A stretch of DNA of 64,000 bases from the NCBI GenBank assembly GCA_047967505.1, contig CM106540.1; one strand, 5' to 3'. This DNA comes from Dipteris shenzhenensis. Lineage: Eukaryota > Polypodiophyta > Polypodiopsida > Gleicheniales. The notes under the pieces were generated by a model. The model did no database searches and was not told the DNA's origin. It was given only the letters and a program-made list of their open reading frames with translations. Below are positions 12,420-25,320 of this stretch, one piece after another. The stretch's first letter is position 1. Every line of letters begins with the position of its first letter. Both the position numbers and the translations under genes were made by a program.

Positions 12420-13000
12420 AAATCCATGTAGAGAGGGGAAACTAGAGAGAGGATATAAAAGGGGAGAGAGAGAGAGAGAGAGAGAGAGAGGATATATATA
12501 TGTATATATATAGAGAAAGAGAGGGTGGGGAGAAGAGAGGATAAATGGAGAGGATAAAAGAAGAGAGGTGATGTATAGTAAGGGGTAAAAAAAAAAGAAT
12601 TTGTGTGTGTGTGTGTACCCACCTTTTCCCCGATAGGATACAACACAGAGACAGTAGGTCATCGCCTAGTGTGATGACCTACTATCTACTCAAAAGGGAT
12701 AGAAGTATCTATAAGTTCAATTTAAGGGTTGAAAGAGAGTGTGATTAAAGAAGTAAGGAAGAAGTTTAAGTGACAAATTCAAGATAATGAGAAGGGGGGG
12801 GGGGGATAGGGAGAAGAAAGGATAAAAGAAATATAGTAAGGGGTAAAAAAGGTAGAAAGGATAAAAGAAATATAGTAAGGGGTAAAAAAGGTGAGAGAGA
12901 AGGTAGGGTGTAAAAGGTTAGAGATAAGGTGTTAAAGGTAAGAATTTGTGTGTGTGTGTGTGTACTTGGTAGGATACAACACAATAGGTAGTGTGATTAG
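12420..13000. repeat. Microsatellite and short tandem repeat cluster
   Basis: Contains (GA)n at 12465-12490 followed by a TATATATG stretch, (GT)n at 12602-12616, a G-run at 12787, a 40-bp tandem pair containing ATAAAAGAAATATAGTAAGGG at about 12820-12890, and (GT)n at 12944-12963. The purine bias is strong on the plus strand, so the minus-strand Ser/Leu-rich frames here are artefacts. Confidence 0.85.
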
Positions 13001-14270
13001 AGAAGTAAGGGAGAACTTTAAGTGAGGGATTGAAGATAATGAGTAAAAGAAATGCTAGGGCAAGTCCAATTTAAGGGTTGAAAGATAGTGTGATTAGAGA
13101 AGGGAGAAGTTTAAGTGAGGGATTCAAGATAATGAGTAAACTCACAGGACTCAAAGTGAAGGTTTAATGATAGCAATGCCAGGGAAGGAAAAGGGAGGAA
13201 GTGAGGGAAGGAAAGGGGAAAGTGGGCTACTTTGAGAATTGTTTAGGATAGAAGAAGTCTTAAACAGGTGAAAGTCAAATGATTAGTGGATGAAAGATAG
13301 TATTGCTCAAGAGAGCAATGAAGTGAGTCAAGAGGCCAAGAGCCATAATGACTTAAATGTACTATGTGCAATGGTCCAGAGTTGCAGGGGAAACATGACT
13401 ATGTGTGTAGAAGACTCAAAAACTACCATTTCATGGTGAAATCATAACAAAATTTGACCTTGGTAATGGACACAAAAGAGAAAACTACTGTTGTTGGCTC
13501 TTTCCCATGGCTTCTATCATAGGAAGAGGAGGGTGTTCAAGGTATGTAAGGTTTTGAGGCTTTTTGTCACCTACAGATATATCGATGTCGTTGTTTATAG
13601 TATAAGTATAAGTGTAGCTTAGGACCTCGGGTCATATTCCGATTAGAGACGTAGGCTTAAGTATGGTAAGAAAACATCACGCATGTTTGTATGAATGGAA
13701 TGTGCATCATCATGGTTGGGGCAATGAAGTCTTTCACCTCCATTGGGGGTTGAAAGGTTTATAAAGAGTTTAAGGGTTAAAGGGAGGCTCAAGTTTCAGA
13801 AGGGGTTCTAGGGTTCAGAAGGGGTTCCAAGGTTCATAGGGGTTCTAGGGTTCAAAAGGGGTTTCAGGGTTACAAGGAGGATCCAAGGTATAGAGTAGAG
13901 TAAATGGTGGAGAGCTCATCTCCCTTGTAGATCATGGAGGTCAAGGGTTGAGGGACTAATCTAAGGGAGAAGGGTTTAGGGGAAGCATAGGAGTGGGAGA
14001 GGAAGAAGGTATAAGAGCATGGGGGAGGAGGAGAGGGAGGAGAAGGTAGGAGGAGAGGAAGAGGAGGAGTTGCAATGTTGGAGGAGAGGGGAGCAGGAGG
14101 CAAGGTGAGGACACGCTTTTGGATGTGGTGTGCTACGTAGCATGGAAACTTGGAGACAATTGCTTGGAATACCAAAGTAGAACTCAATGCAATGCCCCAA
14201 AGAGTGAGGAATCGTATGTAGAACTTGCATGTAGAACGTGCATGTAGGAGTTGCATGTTGAGGATTCCTA
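13000..14270. other. Purine-rich region, no gene seen
   Basis: G/A-rich DNA with diverged repeats. A unit around GTGTGATTAGAGAAG...TTTAAGTGAGGGATT occurs near 12740, 12990 and 13090. Short copies of GGTTCTAGGGTTCA occur at 13800-13870. No supported coding frame. Confidence 0.5.
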
Positions 14271-14277
14271 AGAGATA

Positions 14278-16770
14278 TTATTTCCTAGCCTTATGCAAGT
14301 ACAAGCGTAGCTTTTCCGCTACTCTACACACACATTTTGTGCTACTTAAGTCCATGTTGTTACAGAGACAACATGCCCCTGGATCCATTAAATTACCCAT
14401 CCTCAGGTTATGGCTTATTGTGATCACGGAGTTGGGATGCCATGCACGTAACCTAGTGGTTGTGGAACTTGTGGCATGCCAACCGATCCTGTTGTAATGC
14501 CTTTGCACTATACACTTTTTACTCTATATCCAGGAAGCCTATATCCACCATTTGTTCGAATAGAGATATGTGGTGTGCTTCTAAGAAGATGATTCTTTGA
14601 TAGAGTTTGCTTGTTTGAGCATCGATTTGTCCATTGAGATTGAAACTGACTATAGGCAAATGGTGGTTGATGTGGATGGGAATGTCCAAAATGTATTCCA
14701 AGGTTTTGCAAAAGATAGCACTTTGTCGAAGGATGCGGTTAATGTTTCCTCGCATTATTGTCTTATGCTATTGAAGTGCTTGGATGAGTGTGCCTTGGAT
14801 GTTCCATTATACACCAGATTATGGCTCAATCATTGGTTAATTAATGGTGTGATCCTCACCCAAAGTGTGTATGTTGGTCTCCCATATGTGTCGTTGTGGA
14901 ACTGCATAGAACTTAGGATGGGTCCTGAGGCATGGAGGTACACAGAGATATTCTTTCAAAAATATTGCATCAAAGATCTTGGGGTGGCACCAATCTGGGG
15001 ATCCAACTTGCAAATCCAAGTTTTAGTAATTTGGTGTTGCCGAAGCTTGGTAGAGAAGTTGTTCAGGGTCCATCCACCTCGAGTTTTCATATTGGGATAT
15101 TTGTTTCGAAAATCCTTGATGGGGTTATTGGGAAGTGGTATTACATCGAAATAATACCCATAATTGGATTTTAGCATGGGAGTGCGATTCAGATTATCTA
15201 GATCTTGATATTCAAAGTCAAATATTGGGTCCATTTCTGCTAATGGCAGCACAAGTAGTGTCGGAGGTGATGGTGGGCCATGGAGAGAATCTGGAGACAT
15301 GGGGGAGTAATATGGAAGAGTGTTAGTTGTGGGAGGGGAATAAGAGGGGAGGGAGGGAAGATCTGGGAAAATGGTTTGAGCAGCTTGGTAATCCTTGAGA
15401 GTAGGATTAATAAGGGGAGGGAAGAAGTTAGGTGTGAGGGGTTGGTAAATTTGCAACTATTGGGTGAGTTGAAAGTGGTGAGAGGCATGAGCAAAGAGAC
15501 AATGAAGGGAGTAGATATTTGGCTAGAGCTCAAGGAAGGTTAAGATGGTGGTAGCAGCAAGGGTAAGTGAGGTTATGAGATTGGCTTAGAGAGTGGTTAG
15601 ATATGGTAAGTTAGATGTGAGATAGGCCATGTTATCCGCGGACACTTCTTTTTGTTGGTGTGATGGGATTATTAGCTACTACAAGGGTGGGATGTTGGCT
15701 ATGTCATGCCTTATAGATGATAGTGATGGTTTTTGTAGCAATGGCAACAAACCACCAATGAACCTAAGGGGAGGATTGACCATGAGGCATACATATGCAA
15801 TAAAAGCACATGTCCACTAAACCCGGCATGTGTAGACAACCAAAAGATATTTTTTTCATCTTCAGACAAGTCTTGGAAAATTTTGCTCAGAGTTTTTGCC
15901 CCTATGGAATGTTCCCATTTGATGTATGGATGAGCAGATATGATCTTGAGTTGGAGTTGTTTCCATTGGATAAGCACTCATGATTTTAGGTGATCTTCTG
16001 CTTGTAGAGCGGCCACAAGATATTGGTACACCACCATCATGCACTATAGTGGGACTTCATTTTTGGTGTCTTCCATTGCCTCATTATTTTGCACTAGCAA
16101 TTAGAGTTCAAAGCTTTGAGATGGCTATCTTTTGGGATATATACTTATGGTAGATGGATGTATATGCATCCTTAAGCTTTTTCATTTGCAAGGTGACATG
16201 TGCTTGTTGAGGAATGACTTCACTGGTATTGGACCATTGGCCCAAGATTTCTTGTATCTCCTTATTGATGATTATGGCCAATAAGTGAGTAATCTTGCAT
16301 TATTTTCCAAATGAACCATCTAGTTTTTTTGTGAAGAATATGACCAAATGCTGGATCTAGTATTGCTTTACTGCCTATTGAGCAAAACAAATGTGTAAAT
16401 TGGGAGGGATCGATTCTTGCTACCATAGTTGTCCCCCCAGTATTGTTGATAGGAATGTTGCTGCTTCCTTGAGTCAAGGGTTGATGATTATGCAAAGTAA
16501 TATCCCATCCCTATGGAACTTGGTGCCCTTAGCAAGGAGAGGCTATATTTCAAGAAATTTTGGCATTAGTAGGCCTTGTGGGGTATTTTTCCCCTTGAGT
16601 TGGGAGTGACAAGGCCCTTTGAATCACTGTACTATCGAGTAGAATATTTAGTTGATTTTGATTTACAGTGATGGTGCTGTACTTGCCAATCTGTGCATCA
16701 TTGGTTTGGTCAGAATGGAGAAATTCCTTGATATATGTGGTCATTGTAGGACTGTCCTCCAAGGATTATA
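14278..16770 (-). pseudogene. Decayed ORFs downstream of a gypsy integrase
   Basis: Minus-strand frames continue 3' of the integrase remnant: 16762-16550, 16495-16262, 15456-14956 (166 codons, with a Pro/Ser-rich first half and then DVIPLPNNPIKDFRNKYPN), 15019-14837 and 14755-14519 (FNLNGQIDAQTSKLYQRIIF). They are on the same strand and follow pol, so they could be a third ORF such as those carried by some plant gypsy elements, or an unrelated element. I cannot assign a family; no transmembrane segment or envelope signature is clear. The decay is heavy. Confidence 0.35.
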
Positions 16771-17420
16771 GGTGCTCAAACAAATTGCCAAGGCCCCTTT
16801 GTTGTAAGAAAGCATTGCTTCATTAGAAAGTGCATAAGATGATGGAGGTGGCCACATAAGCTCCAAGGACTAGGCCTCATCAATGGTCATGTAGGATGGT
16901 GCTGGACTGGGGTGGCATTTGTACCTCTTATGTCTCCATGTCATGCACAAAATCCTCATCAGAGCTATCACTCTGAACCATAAATGCCTGTGGTCACCTT
17001 GGGTGAGAGGAGGTAGATGGCTGTGAACTCTGGAGGGGGTCTCGTGGTGGCTAAGGCAATGGGCTCTTCCTTGTAATCCTCTTTAGTGGTGGCATTATTT
17101 TCAAACCTACATCCATTTTAATAGGGTGTACCATTAATCATTAGATTAGTTGGTATGCAGGTATGACAGTTGTGTGTGTATAGTGTGAGCAATGTTATTT
17201 TAGCACATGATTTGTGTAGAAATGAAAGTGTGTGACACAATTATTCATGCAATCTTCATAGGGCAGCTAGGGCTCAGCCATCACCTCTAAGCCCTAGGTT
17301 GAAATTAGTTGATACTACCTATTTGTGCAAAGACATACATATGCGAGTGAGTGCTCATGATACAATATAATACTAACTAAGGAAGACTTGGGGCTACCAA
17401 ATCTTCATTATTGTCGAGGA
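16770..17420. other. Spacer between integrase and downstream ORFs
   Basis: No coding frame or structured repeat is evident. It would be the untranslated stretch after pol if the flanking minus-strand pieces belong to one element. Confidence 0.4.
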
Positions 17421-17424
17421 TGGC

Positions 17425-19200
17425 TTACGTATTGATGTAGTAGCACTTCAGTCGGATCCCATTTATTATTGTGTTGAATTGGACTCCATCGAATGTTTCT
17501 AGTAGCACAGCTCCAATGGGATTCATCTTCTTGATTCTATAAGTTCCTTGACCTAGATATTTCAGTTTGCCCTTATGGACTTTGGCATTGTAGAGTAGAA
17601 CTAGATCACGTTCCTTGATCTCTTTATCTTTAAGCTTTCTGTCAAACTGTGCCTTCCTTCTTAATTTTTCTTTTGGCATGGCATGGTAGACCACTAACCT
17701 TGTCTCTACATGCTTTTCTAGTTGATAGAGTATTTCTATGAGGGACTCATGGTTGCCCATGCGTTCTTGCACTCCTATGCATAAGCTTGGTATGACAAAC
17801 TTCATGGGACCACTACCTCAGGGCCGTACACCAATTGAAAGGGCATAAATCCTATACTAACCTTTGATGTGGTTCGATATGCCCATAAGGCTACATTTAG
17901 CTTTTTTGCCCAATCAGATCTCTTGGGCTCCACTATTTTGGTGAGGACCATTTTTTGTGGATCACCATAAAGCCAGACAAGAGTTCTTGGATTACCTCAT
18001 TGACAAAATGTGTTTCTCTATCTGACACAATTTCAATGGGGCATCCAAATCATGTAATGATATTTTCATAAAGAACTTTGCTGTGATTTTGGCATCTAAT
18101 TTTCTTACTACTTTAGCTTCAGCCCACTTTGTGAACTAGGCTATGGCCAGTGGCCACAATGATGTAGCCTACTTGTGTTGCCTTTGCGACTGGATGTATG
18201 GGTCCCACGATGTCAATCCCCCATTTTTCAAATGGCTGATATGAGTAGCAACTGTTGTTATGGGGTTGAAATCCTTGTGTTGGGGTTTGATGGTTCTTTG
18301 ACACATAAGATCTTTTATCATAGTCATAAGCATCTATCCAAAGGTTTGGCCACCAATATCATACTAAGAGGAATTTTCTTGATGTTTTGTCCCTTGCAAA
18401 GTGTCCTCTTGCAATGCCTTCATGTGCTTCATGGATGATAGGTGGGATTTCATGTGGCATGACACATCTACATAGGATGTGATCTTTTCCCATTTTATAG
18501 TGTTGGCCGGCTATGAGTTGATATGGTGCAAATTTGATTATGAGTTTTTTGGCTTCAACTGGTCACAATTCTGGCAGAGGTCTTCTTGTCATTAAGTATC
18601 CAATCTACACACCAATCTAGAATAACATCTATTTGAAATAGTGTGGCATCTGGCAAGTCATCTTCTATTCCAGTGGCTTATTCTCCTGAGTTTTGACATG
18701 AGACATGTGATTAGCAATGTAGTGTTGGGCACCCTTGCAGACCACTATTTTAAAATTGAATTCTTGAAGCAAGAGGATCCATCTGGTTATTTTTCTTGTT
18801 CTACACGAATGGTTCACAACATAAAGCAATGCTTGATGGTTAGTGTAGAAGACAAAATCATTTGCCAATAAATAGTGTTAAAATTTATTTACACCATTGC
18901 CAGGGCTTCTCTTTTTGTGGTGGTTTAGATGATCTCTGCATCATTGAGTTGTTGACTAGAAAAGTAGAATGGATAGTCCTTCTTATGTTCACCAAGTTGG
19001 CAAAGCACACTCCTAATTGCATACTTGGAGCCATCAGTATGAACATGAAAATCAATATCCCAATTGGGAGATATAAGGATGGGTGCTATGATTAGGTGCC
19101 ACTTTAAAAGCTCAAAAGTCTTGGTTGCACTGTTCTTTCCACCCATAAGAATTCCACCAACAATTTGTAAAATGGTCTATTTTGTTGGGATAAGTGTGAT
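17425..19200 (-). pseudogene. Ty3/gypsy RNase H and integrase remnant
   Basis: Reading the minus strand downward from 19150: the RT/RNase H junction (FELLKWHLIIAPILISPNWD then FHVHTDGSKYAI), RNase H (DFVFYTNHQALLYVVNH near 18860), an integrase zinc-binding remnant (IHEAHEGIARGHFARDKT near 18430), the catalytic core start (PFEKWGIDIVGPI at 18230), the core end (WAYRTTSKVSIGFMPFQLVYG near 17860) and the integrase C terminus at 17805-17425 (KERDLVLLYNAKVHKGKLKY). There are many stops and frameshifts. The palm of RT and everything upstream are missing. Orientation is opposite to the gypsy remnant at 9-12.4 kb, so they are separate insertions or an inverted rearrangement. Confidence 0.85.
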
Positions 19201-19560
19201 CAAGGGCTTGCTCTATGGTGCATGTGTGCATCTAGGGGAGTCACATGTGTGTTTGTGTGTGTTGTAAAGGCACATCAAGTGCTATGATGTGTCTAGTGTG
19301 TGACCTAAGTGACGATGTAAGCTAAAGGCCCCCACATGGGAGGTTCCTTTGACTTAGGCTAGTCCCACTGATGTAGGGACTGATTGCCACTGATGTAGGG
19401 GCTGATTGCCACTTATGTAGGGAAGGTGTTACCTTCTCCCCCTTTCTATAAGAGAGAGTCCTCTCTGGGTCCCTTATAAAAAATTACTAGCATAGGAGAA
19501 GGCAAGAACCAAGTAAACATAGTACACATTATTCAATGGTTATTCTAAAGATTAATTGAT
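19200..19560. repeat. Possible LTR fragment with a 22-bp triple repeat
   Basis: The unit CCACTGATGTAGGGACTGATTG occurs at 19365, 19387 and 19409. Downstream, TTTCTATAAGAGAGAGTCC and CCTTATAAAAA resemble promoter TATA elements of an LTR. No terminal TG/CA pair or partner LTR was found, so the LTR assignment is inference. Confidence 0.25.
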
Positions 19561-21455
19561 CAAAAGTTTCCTTATCATTAGAACTTTCAAAAAAACAAAA
19601 AATCAAGAGCAAAAGATTAAAGTACATAATGGGAATTCCCGAGGAAAATTTAAAGAGGAGATAAGGATAAAGAAAAGAATCTAAGGAAATTACCCCTAAT
19701 GAAGAGATAAAGTTTATATATTTACGAAACATAGTATATATATAATGTATGTGGTCTAAAAGAGCCTAAGAAGAGAAATTAAGTAATTAAGGATGTAGAA
19801 AGAGATGTAAGGGAATTAATTATGAAAAAGGAAGGGGGTTTTAAAAAAAGGAAAGTGGTTTTAATTAGAGAGGTTCTAGAGAGAAAGAATAGAGGGGGGT
19901 ATATATATATATAATTTAGAGAGGGGGTTGGGAAAATTATTTAAGTGTATAAATAGAGGGGGAGAGGAGGGTGGAAGAATTTATAAATCATCAGAGAGGG
20001 GGGTGGGGGAGAAAAATATCTAGAAAAGAGGGGGAGAGGGAGGATAACTAGAGAAGAAAATGTGGAGGATAGCTAGAGAGGGAGGATAACTAGAGTATCT
20101 ACAAGAAGTTATTTTAGCCGACCGTAGGAGCACCGAATGTAAGCGATAGGACTTTTGAAGGGCTACGAGATACGTGCATACCTTAGAGTCCATGATGGGT
20201 GCGACAACAAACGATGCAAAGGAGGTAACAGCCGCCATCCCGAGATAGAAGCAACAGTAAAGGCAGCAGAGCAAGGCTGCTTAGTGGACAAGGGAGGCAG
20301 CAGTATAGGCACTGTGTACTCAGCATACACGGAAGGTGGTCATCACCCATCTTGTCACAAGCAGCATTGCAGCCAAGCTTCAGCCTTTAGTAGAGTTTAT
20401 GGAGCTGGGGGTCTAACTATGCGAGGACCAATAGCGCGGGGAGCTGAGGACTAGCATTCAGATGAATAGAGCTAGTATAAGAGAGGTTGGGAGATGTAGA
20501 TAGTAGTAGTTGAAGTAAGGGACGGCTAGCACGTCGAGCAGGGTAGCACTCAGCAATATGATGAGCCATTACGGAATATGGACGATGAATCGAAGACTAT
20601 GTGGAGGTAAAGCTTGGAGCCCCTTGTTATATAGGCACTGAGCAGTGATTGTAGTCGGTTGTAGTCGGTTTTAGGGCATGCGAGTTTTTTCGAGGGGCGA
20701 ATAGGCTAGGTGCCCAAACAAACACATGCCAAAGCACAAAGGTGGGCCATTTAGAAAGTACAAGGGAGGGTAATTTATGAGGCTAGACCATAGTAATAGG
20801 CTTAGATAAAAAATGCAAGAACATAAAAGGAGAATTTAGGAGAATTTTCACTAAAAAATAGAAGGGTGAATTAAGAGTTATCTATATTTATATATAAAGT
20901 AGGATAGGTTATACAAAGGAGCAATAAATAAAGAAGAGATGGAATTGAAATAAAAGGCGGCCAAAAATAGGAGAAAAATAGATTTAAAAATAAAAAATAA
21001 ATGAATTCAAAGAAGGGGGAAATTCCACCCAAAAGAGGAGTTAGTTTTGGGGGGAAGAACGGGGAAGAAACCCAGATATTGAAAAAAGGACAATTAGAGA
21101 AAAAATAGAAAGGAATTAAAACAAATAGTAAGGGTGCATAGTGTGTGTGTGTGTAGGAAATTTTTAAAAGAGGGGGTAAAAAAGGAAATTAGAAGGGTAA
21201 AATAGAAAAATAGGAAATTAGAAGGGTAATTTAGAAAAATAGAAGGGTAGATTAGGAAAATAGAAGGGGATTAAAAAATTAAATAGGATAAAATTAAATA
21301 AACAAAGGGATAGGAAGAGGAGGGACTGGGAGGGGGGGGTGAAATTGGTTTAAGGTGAGGAAAAAGAAAAACAATAATGGGGGTTTAGTAAGTGTGTGTG
21401 TGTATGAGAGAGAGAGAGAGATAATGAAAAAGGGGGGAGAAATAGGAAATGTGTG

Positions 21456-21497
<42 letters not shown>

Positions 21498-22630
21498 AAT
21501 GTCAGTGATTATATGTGTGTAAGAGTGTAGAAAATGTGTGTGTGTGTGTGTCCTGCCCTACAACTAAAAAAGTCCAAAGAGGAAGCCTCTTATAAGTGTT
21601 TGCAAAAGGGATTATATCATAGGTGTTTCCAAGTGGGTATTACCATTATTCTATTGAAGTTGATCGATATATATTGAAAATTTTATCACTATCTTGAAAC
21701 AAACATGTCCAATGCACAACGATTGCATAGTTATGACAATTCCCCCAAAAAGTAAAATTTGGATGGGATAAGTCATTCTTGAAGCAAAGTTGTACAAGAA
21801 CCTCATTCCTTCACTCTTGCACAACTTGATAAGAGTTTAGCAAGCAATGTGGCACGTGGCATATGCCATGTGGCTACCCTACTAAGGGTTACCAACATGG
21901 CACATGGTTAACCCGACCAAGGGTTAACAAGGTTTGGGTGTGTGTGTTTAAATAATAAAACATTTTAACAACACGGCACATGAACCTCAAATAAGGGTTG
22001 ATACTTGTTAAATTATATGGGTATCCATAGAATATGTATAAAATTGGAACAAAAGTATCGAATCCGCCAGTTAGTCCAGGCTTCACACCCATTTTTTGAA
22101 AAATAGAAAAAAGTAACGTCATGGGGGGTATTCCACACCCATGCTCTAGACATGAAACAAGTAAAAACATAAAGGATAAAGCATTTAAATTGAATAAAGC
22201 AATTGATATGGATAAAGTAATTAATTTTTATTAAGGGTAACCATGAAAAATAAAAATTAATTTTTAGAGGCTTAAAGCAACAGATATAATAAATTTGAAT
22301 AAAATTAACTAGAGGATTAAAATAAATTACTTATGGGTTTGAAATCATTTTTTGCATATAAAAATGAAATTCGACTAGGAGAGCTTAAATGTTACCATTA
22401 AAAAACATTTAATACATGTATCTAAGTAAATGTGAATAAATAAATAAAGCAAGTTAGATTAATTTTAAAAAAGCTATATATTAATTTAAATACAAGTTAG
22501 CTCATTTTGAAAAGGGCCATTGAGTGAAATTCAAAGATTAAATCATGATCATGGGTTATTTTTTAGACAATTGGAGGAAGAAAAAATAGTATACAATAGA
22601 GTCATATCAAAATATAACTACATATAACTA
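19560..22630. other. AT- and purine-rich repeat debris
   Basis: Mostly A/G-rich sequence with short tandem motifs (for example TAGAAGGGTA at 21195-21270), (GT)n near 21140, 21395, 21450-21492 and 21535. An open frame at 20155-20454 has mixed composition (MKGYEIRAYLRVHDG) and no recognisable domain. Near 22058 a TCGAATCC...AGTCCAGGC segment matches the repeat family seen at 25.4 and 28.0 kb. Confidence 0.5.
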
Positions 22631-22635
22631 TTTAT

Positions 22636-22715
22636 CTATTGTGTGTGCGTGTGTCTGTGTGTGCGCGTGTGTGTGTGTGCACGTGCACGCATGCGTGTGC
22701 ATGTGCATGCACATA

Positions 22716-22752
<37 letters not shown>

Positions 22753-22780
22753 GTGCCTTCGTGTGTGTGTGTGTGTATTG
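22636..22780. repeat. Long alternating purine-pyrimidine GT/GC tract
   Basis: About 140 bp of mainly alternating GT with GC steps, including TGCACGTGCACGCATGCGTG and a later TGCGCGCGCGTGTG. Such sequence readily adopts Z-DNA when supercoiled. Confidence 0.9.
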
Positions 22781-22874
22781 AATATTGAAATATAGGGGAT
22801 AATATCATTATATAGAGGGAGAAAGGGATCTAAACTACTAGGGGGATATTACAGAGACAAGAGATAAGTAGTTA

Positions 22875-23035
22875 TACATACATACATGCATGCATACATA
22901 CATACATACATACATATAGAGCCAAAGAACCACACAATGAGCCCTTGAGAAAAAGCAAGCATAAAATAACTTTATATTTATATTTATTTATTTATTGATT
23001 TACATACATACATACATAGATATATACATACTGCA
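22875..23035. repeat. CATA tetranucleotide repeats
   Basis: CATACATACATGCATGCATA and related CATA/TACA repeats at 22876-22916 and again at 23003-23030. Confidence 0.9.
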
Positions 23036-24820
23036 TGTATTCGTCATAGAGGAGGTGCTTCATTGGTAACTTCACATTGCTTTGGGTGCAAGTACATTGA
23101 GTTCCCCTTGGCTACTCCAATATTTTCACTTCGGGAGCAAGGGGAGGAAGGGGTGTGTGTGTGTGTGTATGTGTGTGTATCCCGCCAAGCCGCAAAAGCC
23201 GCAATCCCACAGCAGTAGTCCAGGCACCATAGTCCATTCATATATATGTATAAACAAGCAAGTGAAGTTGTGATGAAGAGACTTGCAGTTGCGTCTCCAT
23301 CACGGGCTAGCCTATGAAGCTTGGAAAGAGCCATAATAGTAGAAGCATGTACTTAAGAAGGGCAAGCTAATGGAATAACACTGTTAAAGCTACCATCGCT
23401 GAACGTTTGCAAGTTGCAACACTCGGCACATGTTCTCGTGTAGAAATAAGGGTTCACACTCCCCCTGAAACAAAAAATGGATGGTTTGACAAGAGTAGGT
23501 TGCTTATGAGCCTTGCATCTATGCCTTGAACTGTGAGTATAGGTTATACTTTAGCCCATAAAGCATTCGTATATATTGTCAAAAAATTGCTTGTATGCCA
23601 TAATATAGTTGCTACAATATGAATGCCCACAATATAGTTGCCACAAAATAATAAGAACTAGGAGGCAGTAAATGCTTGGCATTGACTTATAAAAAGCTGG
23701 AATTATTTATGGAAGAACTCGAGTGAAGGTTTTCTTATTTCTATTTCATCTACCACCTCACAATTTTCAAGTGATGAGAAAGCAAAGGAGAATGAGGCTT
23801 TCTTGCTGCACAAAGTAATCCTTCATTTGTTTTTTGCAACAAATGAGAGCTTGCATATAATTATACTCCAAAACAAAAGCATGGTGTCTCTTTGCTTACA
23901 TTCCACATTCCCAACGCAAGAAGGAACGATGTTTGTTAGCCCCCCTGGGATCTTATAGACAATGGAACTTGCCTTGAAGGCCTTTATCTTGATTCTCTCT
24001 TGCCTCTCCAATGGCAAGCTAAGTAAATTGAGAAGAAGCACCAGAGCTACTCAATCAAACAGGTTAACAAAAGGCAAGAGTGCAATACAATATGTTGTGG
24101 GGTAGAGAGAATAGTGGATGCCAAGTAGTCACGACACGAGTGGTAAGTGATAGCTAAGGATAAGGGGAGAACATGAGGCACAAGATTAGAAAAAAATATA
24201 GGCAATGAACCAGAGAAAGTGGCCACTAGAAGGCCAAAGGAGGAATGACCCCTACAATACAATAGCAGAGAGCTGCACCTAAGCCATATTGCATAGAAAA
24301 GTAATGTGGTAGTAGGAGGAAAAGCAAGAAGGATGGTATTCCATCACTTCATCAGTAGTGAGTAGTTACCAAAGCATTAGGATTGCCACGTGGGTATAGG
24401 AGACTAGCATGTAATGCAGGGGGAAGGGAGGTATATAGAACAAGCAACGGGGAAGATCGAGTTACCAAGAACGTAGTGGCACGACCATCATGCATGGTAG
24501 CATGAGCATAGTGAGGGAGGATTTCATAATTTAGTGCAGTTAGGGGTTGGTTTGGTTTAGTTTAGGGGATTTTTTAAACCCACCCAAGTAACATTATGTT
24601 TCAATGGGAAGTCGGGTAGAAGTAAGGAAAAAGTAAGGGGAAGTAATGCTAAAGCAAAAAAAAGGGGGAAGCGAGTTGAGGAGGTAGAGAATGGGGTTGA
24701 GGGGGCAAAAGGTATAAATAGTAAGTGCAATAATTAATAAGGATTTAGTTAATATAGGTAAGGTTAGCAGGGTGACCAATCATGTAAAAAACATTGATTT
24801 AAATGTGTATCAGAGGAAAA
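23036..24820. other. Intergenic region, no gene assigned
   Basis: Contains a (GT)n at 23153-23180 and small minus-strand frames at 23334-23044 (MALSKLHRLARDGDATASLF) and 24041-23823 (LSLPLERQERIKIKAFKASS). These have some protein character but no recognisable family and no consistent splice structure. Confidence 0.4.
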
Positions 24821-24827
24821 CGTGAAA

Positions 24828-24905
<78 letters not shown>

Positions 24906-25216
24906 CACACACATGCACACACACACACACACACACACATGTGTGTGTGCATGCATGTGTGCATGCATGTGTGTGTGTGTGTGTGAGTGGATTTAATAAT
25001 CCCATTAATAAATGAACCATACAATTGATTCACTCATAGAATAGCTTAATGTGACCAATCATGTAAAAAACATTTAAATCAAGGTGACCAATCATGTTAA
25101 AAAAGATTGATTTAAATGTGTATCAAGGGAAAACATGAAAAATAAGAGAGAGAGAGAGAGAGAGTGCACACGCACACGCACGCACATGTATGTGTGTGTG
25201 CATGCATGCGGGCATG

Positions 25217-25253
<37 letters not shown>

Positions 25254-25320
25254 GTGGATTTAATAATCCCATTAATAAATGAACCATGCAATTGATTCAC
25301 TCATAGAATAGCTTAACAAC
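24772..25320. repeat. Duplicated unit with compound GA/CA/TG microsatellite
   Basis: Two copies of one unit lie in tandem, about 24772-25047 and 25083-25316. Each has ACCAATCATGT, then TTGATTTAAATGTGTATCA, a (GA)n tract, a CA to TG microsatellite, and GGATTTAATAATCCCATTAA followed by AATAGCTTAA. The GA tract is about 70 bp in the first copy (24832-24903) and about 20 bp in the second. The CA/TG part of the first copy is self-complementary and could form a long hairpin. Confidence 0.85.

Noticed and set aside
12252-12984. Minus-strand Leu/Ser/Tyr-rich open frames
   Set aside because: They cover GA, TA and GT microsatellites and purine-rich DNA, with no domain character.
13795-13870. AGGGTTC repeats considered as interstitial telomeric sequence
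   Set aside because: The unit is irregular and is not TTTAGGG; it is better described as a short diverged tandem repeat.
20155-20454. 99-codon plus-strand open frame
   Set aside because: Mixed composition but no recognisable family, no splice sites and repeat-rich surroundings; insufficient for a gene call.
22055-22092. TCGAATCC motif considered as a tRNA T-arm or Pol III B box
   Set aside because: No matching A box, acceptor stem or cloverleaf can be drawn around it or its two relatives, so no tRNA gene or SINE is called.
22875-22917. CATA repeats considered as a CRISPR-like or iteron array
   Set aside because: There are no spacers of unique sequence; it is a plain tetranucleotide repeat.
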